15,079 bases of DNA from an uncultured Lachnospiraceae bacterium (GTDB taxonomy: Bacteria; Bacillota; Clostridia; Lachnospirales; Lachnospiraceae): positions 1-15,079 of the forward strand of contig CAMOQY010000016.1 in the NCBI GenBank assembly GCA_946623295.1, in the 5' to 3' direction. A program made the translations under genes and the position numbers. This document shows positions 12,926 through 15,079 of this stretch, piece after piece. The notes under the pieces were generated by a model. That model was given only the letters and a program-made list of their open reading frames with translations, was not told where the DNA came from and searched no databases. Position 1 is the first letter of the stretch. Each line of letters begins with the position of its first letter.

Positions 12926-14821
12926 ATGACTACCAATTCTTTTTTTGATAAATTCAACTTATCAAAAGACCTTATGTCGGTCCTCAAGGGCTGCCGGAGC
13001 GTATGCTTCCCGGAGACGAAAGAAGAGCTCGAAGAGCTCTGCTACGGGCCCTCGCATTCCGACCGCTATGACGTGACCTATCTGGTCCCGGGGATCGGCA
13101 CGGTAAAGGAAGTTGAAGTTACCCGCTGCAAAAACGGTCCTGTAGTCAACTTCATGGAAGACTACATGCGCAAGCGCGATCCTGACTGCATGCGCATCGG
13201 TGATGACCTGCCTACGGACAAGCCGCGCTTTAAGGACGTCTACGGCTATGATTTCCAGGAGCTCCGCATGGAGACCTACGAGTGGCTGCGCACACAGCAG
13301 CTGATCGTGCTGCCCTTCCATGCCGGCGGACGCTACTACGGCTATGACAGCCTTATGATCTGCCCCCAGAACGCGGCGTTCTTTGCGCTCTCCCTGGCGA
13401 ATATGCAGGGCTTTGTCAGCGTGAACGAGATCCGCAAGGGCTTCACCCCCAGATCCATCATCTACGTGGCTCCGCCCTTCCGTCACACCAAGTTCAACGG
13501 CAAGCAGGTCGTCGTTCACTGCCGCAGCGAAAAGCTCCACGAGGTATTTTCCTTTAACCTCTATCCCGGTCCTTCGGCAAAGAAGGGCGTATTCTCGATC
13601 CTTCTCGACATCGGCGAGCACGAAGGCTGGATCACCAACCACGCCTCCGCTGCCATGATCGAGACTCCTTACGAGAACGAAGTCGTCTTTATGCATGAGG
13701 GCGCTTCCGGCGGCGGCAAGAGCGAGATGCTCGAGGAGATCGAGCGCGAGTCCGACGGACGTATCCTGCTCGGTTTCCACACAGTCTCCCAGGAAAATTA
13801 TTACCTGGCTGTAAACGAGACCTGTAAGATCCACCCCATTGCGGACGACATGGTCCTCGCTCACAAGGATTTCGGACACAACGACGGCCATCTCATGATC
13901 GTGGATGCCGAGGAGGGCTGGTTCCTGCGTATGGACGGCGACGTATCCTACGGCCGCAACCCCGAGTACGAGCGCATCGCCGTCAATCCCAGCGAGCCTA
14001 TCGAGTTCTTCAGCATGGACGGCGTGCCCGGTTCCACCTGCCTGCCCTGGGAGCACTATATCGAATCCAACGGCAAGCCCTGCGCGAATCCGCGCATGAT
14101 CCTGCCCAGATACATGGTCAAAAATATCGTTCCTGCGGATCAGCCCATTGAGGTAAACGTCCGCTCCTTCGGCGTACGTATGCCTCCTTCGACTCTGGCC
14201 AACCCCAACTACGGCGTAATGGGCATGCTTCAGATCGTACCCATATCCCTCGCCTGGATCTGGCGTCTGATCGCGCCGCGCGGCTTTAAGAATCCTTCCA
14301 TAGCAGATTCCGGCAACGCGCTCAAGGGCGAGGGCGTCGGCTCTTACTGGCCTTTCTGCACGGGCAAAAAAGTCACTCAGGCGAATATGCTTCTCCATCA
14401 GCTGCTTGACTGCCCGAATACTCTTAACGTCCTGATCCCCAACCAGCACATCGGCGCCTACCGCGTAGGCTTCATGGGCGAGTGGCTCAGCCGCGAGTAT
14501 CTGGCACGCCGTATCGGCCAGGTCCGCATGAGACACCTTGTGCCTGCCGGCAACCCGATCTTCGGCTACTCTCTCGACGAGATGAAGATCGACGGACAGT
14601 ACGTGCGTCAGACCTTCCTCCGCCCCGAGCTCCAGAGTAAGCTTGGACGCGAGGGATATGACAAGGGCGCGAAGATCCTTACCGATTTCTTCAAGGCCGA
14701 GCTTCCCCAGTTCATGACCGACGAGCTCGATCCTCTCGGCCGTCAGATCATCCAGCTCGTGATGGATGACGCGCCTCTGGAGGAGTACATCAAGCTCACT
14801 CCCATGGACAACGTAAAGTAA
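12926..14821 (+). CDS. DUF4914 family protein with PEP-carboxykinase-like P-loop
   Basis: This 631-residue soluble protein resembles the uncharacterised DUF4914 family known mainly from Clostridia and Bacteroidetes. The central part has a P-loop, EGASGGGKSEM at 258-268. It is followed by IADDMVLAH at 305-313 and then LMIVDAEEGWFLRMDGD at 323-339. This order (phosphate-binding loop, double Asp, strand with acidic/aromatic residues) recalls PEP carboxykinase and HPr kinase, where such residues bind ATP/GTP and metal. A kinase or carboxykinase-like activity is an inference, not established. No signal peptide or membrane helix is evident. Codon choice is strongly biased to C-ending codons (CGC, GGC, CTC, ATC), more than in the neighbouring genes, and the ribosome binding site is strong, both pointing to high expression. 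It is a single-gene unit with its own promoter and terminator. Confidence 0.8.
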   Translation: MTTNSFFDKFNLSKDLMSVLKGCRSVCFPETKEELEELCYGPSHSDRYDVTYLVPGIGTVKEVEVTRCKNGPVVNFMEDYMRKRDPDCMRIGDDLPTDKPRFKDVYGYDFQELRMETYEWLRTQQLIVLPFHAGGRYYGYDSLMICPQNAAFFALSLANMQGFVSVNEIRKGFTPRSIIYVAPPFRHTKFNGKQVVVHCRSEKLHEVFSFNLYPGPSAKKGVFSILLDIGEHEGWITNHASAAMIETPYENEVVFMHEGASGGGKSEMLEEIERESDGRILLGFHTVSQENYYLAVNETCKIHPIADDMVLAHKDFGHNDGHLMIVDAEEGWFLRMDGDVSYGRNPEYERIAVNPSEPIEFFSMDGVPGSTCLPWEHYIESNGKPCANPRMILPRYMVKNIVPADQPIEVNVRSFGVRMPPSTLANPNYGVMGMLQIVPISLAWIWRLIAPRGFKNPSIADSGNALKGEGVGSYWPFCTGKKVTQANMLLHQLLDCPNTLNVLIPNQHIGAYRVGFMGEWLSREYLARRIGQVRMRHLVPAGNPIFGYSLDEMKIDGQYVRQTFLRPELQSKLGREGYDKGAKILTDFFKAELPQFMTDELDPLGRQIIQLVMDDAPLEEYIKLTPMDNVK

Positions 14822-14834
14822 CTCCATATATCTC

Positions 14835-14876
14835 AAAACACCGGCAGACTGAAGCTCTGCCGGTGTTTTTGTTTTT
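14835..14876 (+). terminator. Rho-independent terminator of the DUF4914 gene
   Basis: A perfect 14-bp stem (14835-14848 with 14856-14869, core CACCGGCAGA) with a 7-base loop is followed by a T-rich run to 14876. It lies 13 bases after the stop codon. The A-run on its 5' side pairs with part of the T-run. Confidence 0.93.
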
Positions 14877-14877
14877 C

Positions 14878-14906
14878 TTGCAAAACATGCTTATCTTCTA
14901 TATACT
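14878..14906 (+). promoter_or_regulatory. Promoter for the partial lipoprotein gene
   Basis: TTGCAA (14878-14883) and TATACT (14901-14906) are spaced by 17 bases, directly after the preceding terminator. The expected start is near 14913, about 30 bases before the ATG. Confidence 0.6.
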
Positions 14907-14942
14907 CTGAAATATAGATCAAACCTTTCAAGGAGGCTGAAT

Positions 14943-15079
14943 ATGAAGAAAACCGCAACTGTTGTTTCATGTCTGCTGTCTGCGCTGCTGCTTGTCTCGG
15001 CTTCAGCCTGCGGCGGCGGTCCCGGAATGACCATCATACAGGACCCCACGGGTTCGGTCATCATACAAAACGGCACGTC
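14943..15079 (+). CDS. Probable secreted lipoprotein, 5' part only
   Basis: Forty-five codons are visible before the window ends. The product starts MKKTATVVSCLLSALLLVSA, then SAC followed by GGG: a positive N-terminus, a hydrophobic core and a lipobox-like ASAC at about residues 20-23, followed by a Gly-rich stretch typical of lipoproteins. The -3 residue of the lipobox is Ala rather than the usual Leu, so a non-lipid signal peptide is the alternative. The mature start (TIIQDPTGSVIIQNG) is not recognised. The ATG at 14943 has AGGAGG six bases upstream (14931-14936). The function cannot be told from this fragment. Confidence 0.75.
   Translation, partial: MKKTATVVSCLLSALLLVSASACGGGPGMTIIQDPTGSVIIQNGT

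Noticed and set aside
12962..14836. A 624-codon open frame antisense to the whole DUF4914 gene
   Set aside because: The sense gene has clear family motifs, a promoter, a ribosome binding site and a terminator. The antisense frame is open because of the strong C/G-ending codon bias in the sense strand, and its product is repetitive in composition with no recognisable domain.
14891..15076. A minus-strand frame at the right edge
   Set aside because: It is antisense to a lipoprotein-like start with its own promoter and AGGAGG, and it has no supporting motif.

Overview
The window looks like a chromosomal segment of a Gram-positive anaerobe of the class Clostridia, probably Lachnospiraceae or a close relative (inference). 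The clues are Clostridia-type Tad genes (an Flp1-type pilin, a DUF5702 TadG-like protein, a DUF6382 protein, a TadZ with an SPIGRCGKT P-loop), a DUF4914 protein, strong AGGAGG ribosome binding sites, AT-rich intergenic DNA and frequent ATA isoleucine codons. I see no insertion sequence, phage gene, tRNA, rRNA or CRISPR array.

Layout. At the left edge, on the minus strand, lie the 5' part of an endonuclease III gene (nth) and, overlapping its start, a MATE-family exporter. A divergent AT-rich gap then carries a near-consensus promoter for a plus-strand CarD/CdnL-type RNA polymerase-binding regulator. The stop codon of that gene overlaps the 3' end of psd, which faces it. From 12432 down to 2586 eleven minus-strand genes run nearly without gaps: tadZ, tadA, tadB, tadC, a 58-codon Flp pilin, a DUF5702 protein, two TadE-like pseudopilins (one with two Cys-rich modules), a DUF6382 membrane protein, a UPF0104/MprF-like flippase-like protein, pssA and psd. 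The first nine form a Tad (tight adherence) type IVb pilus locus. The last three concern phospholipids and have their own candidate promoter, placed exactly at the end of the DUF6382 gene.

Upstream of tadZ is a gap of about 490 bases. It holds a minus-strand promoter and a leader of about 235 nt. The first 100 nt of the leader fold on paper into a 5' hairpin plus a three-way junction. I do not recognise it as a known riboswitch class, and it is the most interesting unexplained element here. Rightwards, on the plus strand, a strong promoter drives a 631-residue DUF4914 protein with a PEP-carboxykinase-like P-loop, ending at a textbook terminator. The start of a probable lipoprotein gene then runs off the window.

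How the genes fit together. TadZ would position the machine, TadA would power it, and TadB/TadC would form the inner-membrane platform. Flp would be the major subunit, with the TadE-like and DUF5702 proteins as minor pilins or assembly factors. No prepilin peptidase and no CpaB-like protein is encoded here, so processing must be supplied from elsewhere. PssA and Psd together convert CDP-diacylglycerol to phosphatidylserine and then phosphatidylethanolamine. The adjacent flippase-like protein may move or modify lipids, but its substrate cannot be read from sequence.
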